Made by a program: the position numbers and the translations under genes. DNA of 56,787 bases from Acetobacteraceae bacterium (GTDB lineage: Bacteria > Pseudomonadota > Alphaproteobacteria > Acetobacterales > Acetobacteraceae): NCBI GenBank assembly GCA_027487385.1, contig JAIYDS010000060.1:1-56787 (forward strand), written 5' to 3'. Below the pieces are notes generated by a model that was given only the letters and a program-made list of their open reading frames with translations, was not told where the DNA came from and did no database searches. This document shows positions 56,651 through 56,787 of this stretch, piece after piece (the stretch's first letter is position 1; the number at the start of each line of letters is the position of its first letter).

Positions 56651-56787
56651 GATTCGAGGATCGCCACGGCGCGCGTCCAGCCCGCGCTGCCGCGATAGAC
56701 CTTCACCGGGAAGCAGGCGACGGTGAAGCCGTGATCCGGCAGCTGGTCGAGATTGGCGAGCTTTTCCAGATGGCTGTAGCCGATCTC
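56647..56787 (-). CDS. cyclase family protein (kynurenine formamidase-like), C-terminal end
   Basis: The last 46 codons of a gene that begins outside the window. The sequence contains NLDQLPDHGFTVACFPVKV followed by SAGWTRAVAI, which is the usual C-terminal signature of the cyclase/arylformamidase family (metal-dependent hydrolases). It overlaps the TctC gene by 4 nt. Such enzyme and TctC pairs suggest uptake and hydrolysis of one substrate. The His-rich metal-binding N-terminus is not visible. Confidence 0.75.
   Translation of the reverse strand, partial: EIGYSHLEKLANLDQLPDHGFTVACFPVKVYRGSAGWTRAVAILES

Overview
This is a GC-rich, densely packed chromosomal window. Genes on both strands overlap through ATGA or TGATG stop/start junctions. 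The content points to a soil or plant-associated alphaproteobacterium, possibly Acetobacteraceae (Roseomonas-like): fused cysNC next to cysD, many tripartite-tricarboxylate solute-binding proteins (TctC/Bug), and aromatic-acid catabolism. The taxonomic placement is inference. No rRNA, tRNA or CRISPR array was seen.

Region 1 (1-17 kb) is an aromatic/organic-acid catabolic block. It has two FAD monooxygenases, a divergent protocatechuate-dioxygenase-like pair with a TctC, and an alpha/beta hydrolase whose nucleophile is replaced by Ala. A tight eight-gene minus-strand operon follows: GST, CaiB-type CoA transferase, CMD-like protein, two TctC, enoyl-CoA hydratase, D-2-hydroxyacid dehydrogenase, and a GntR/HutC regulator at its tail. 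Then comes a metallo-beta-lactamase-fold enzyme. A two-subunit fumarate/tartrate dehydratase diverges from the head of the operon. An 18-bp element, GTCA-N3-ATATGG-(T/G)TTAT, lies in three of these promoter regions and suggests a local regulon.

Region 2 (16.6-19.5 kb) is a vanillate-demethylase-like set: reductase, GntR/FCD regulator and Rieske oxygenase. The oxygenase is broken inside its second Rieske ligand motif (Cys to Gly, then an amber stop). Region 3 (19.7-24.5 kb) is an isoquinoline-oxidoreductase-like molybdenum hydroxylase (iorAB type) flanked by two TctC genes.

Region 4 (24.5-34.7 kb) reads as one pathway. A feruloyl-CoA-synthetase-like ligase, enoyl-CoA hydratase, SDR dehydrogenase, thiolase and 4-hydroxybenzoyl-CoA-type thioesterase, with a MarR regulator, would convert hydroxycinnamates to hydroxybenzoates by beta-oxidation. 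PobR/PobA, PcaH/PcaG and a beta-keto-acid cleavage enzyme (BKACE) follow and would take 4-hydroxybenzoate through protocatechuate.

Region 5 (34.8-40.7 kb) is a surface-polysaccharide cassette: GT2, GT4, flippase, O-antigen-ligase-like protein and an NAD-dependent epimerase. Region 6 (40.8-48.3 kb) returns to catabolism: TctC, NIPSNAP, a lactonase-like MBL, a 3-hydroxyisobutyrate-dehydrogenase-like enzyme, a LacI regulator, TctC, SDR, and MmgE/PrpD. Region 7 (48.4-56.8 kb) is mostly housekeeping: asd, cysD, cysNC and glmS, with an IS5-type transposase remnant before glmS, then a TctC and the end of a cyclase-family gene. Nine TctC/Bug genes occur in the window with no TctA or TctB.
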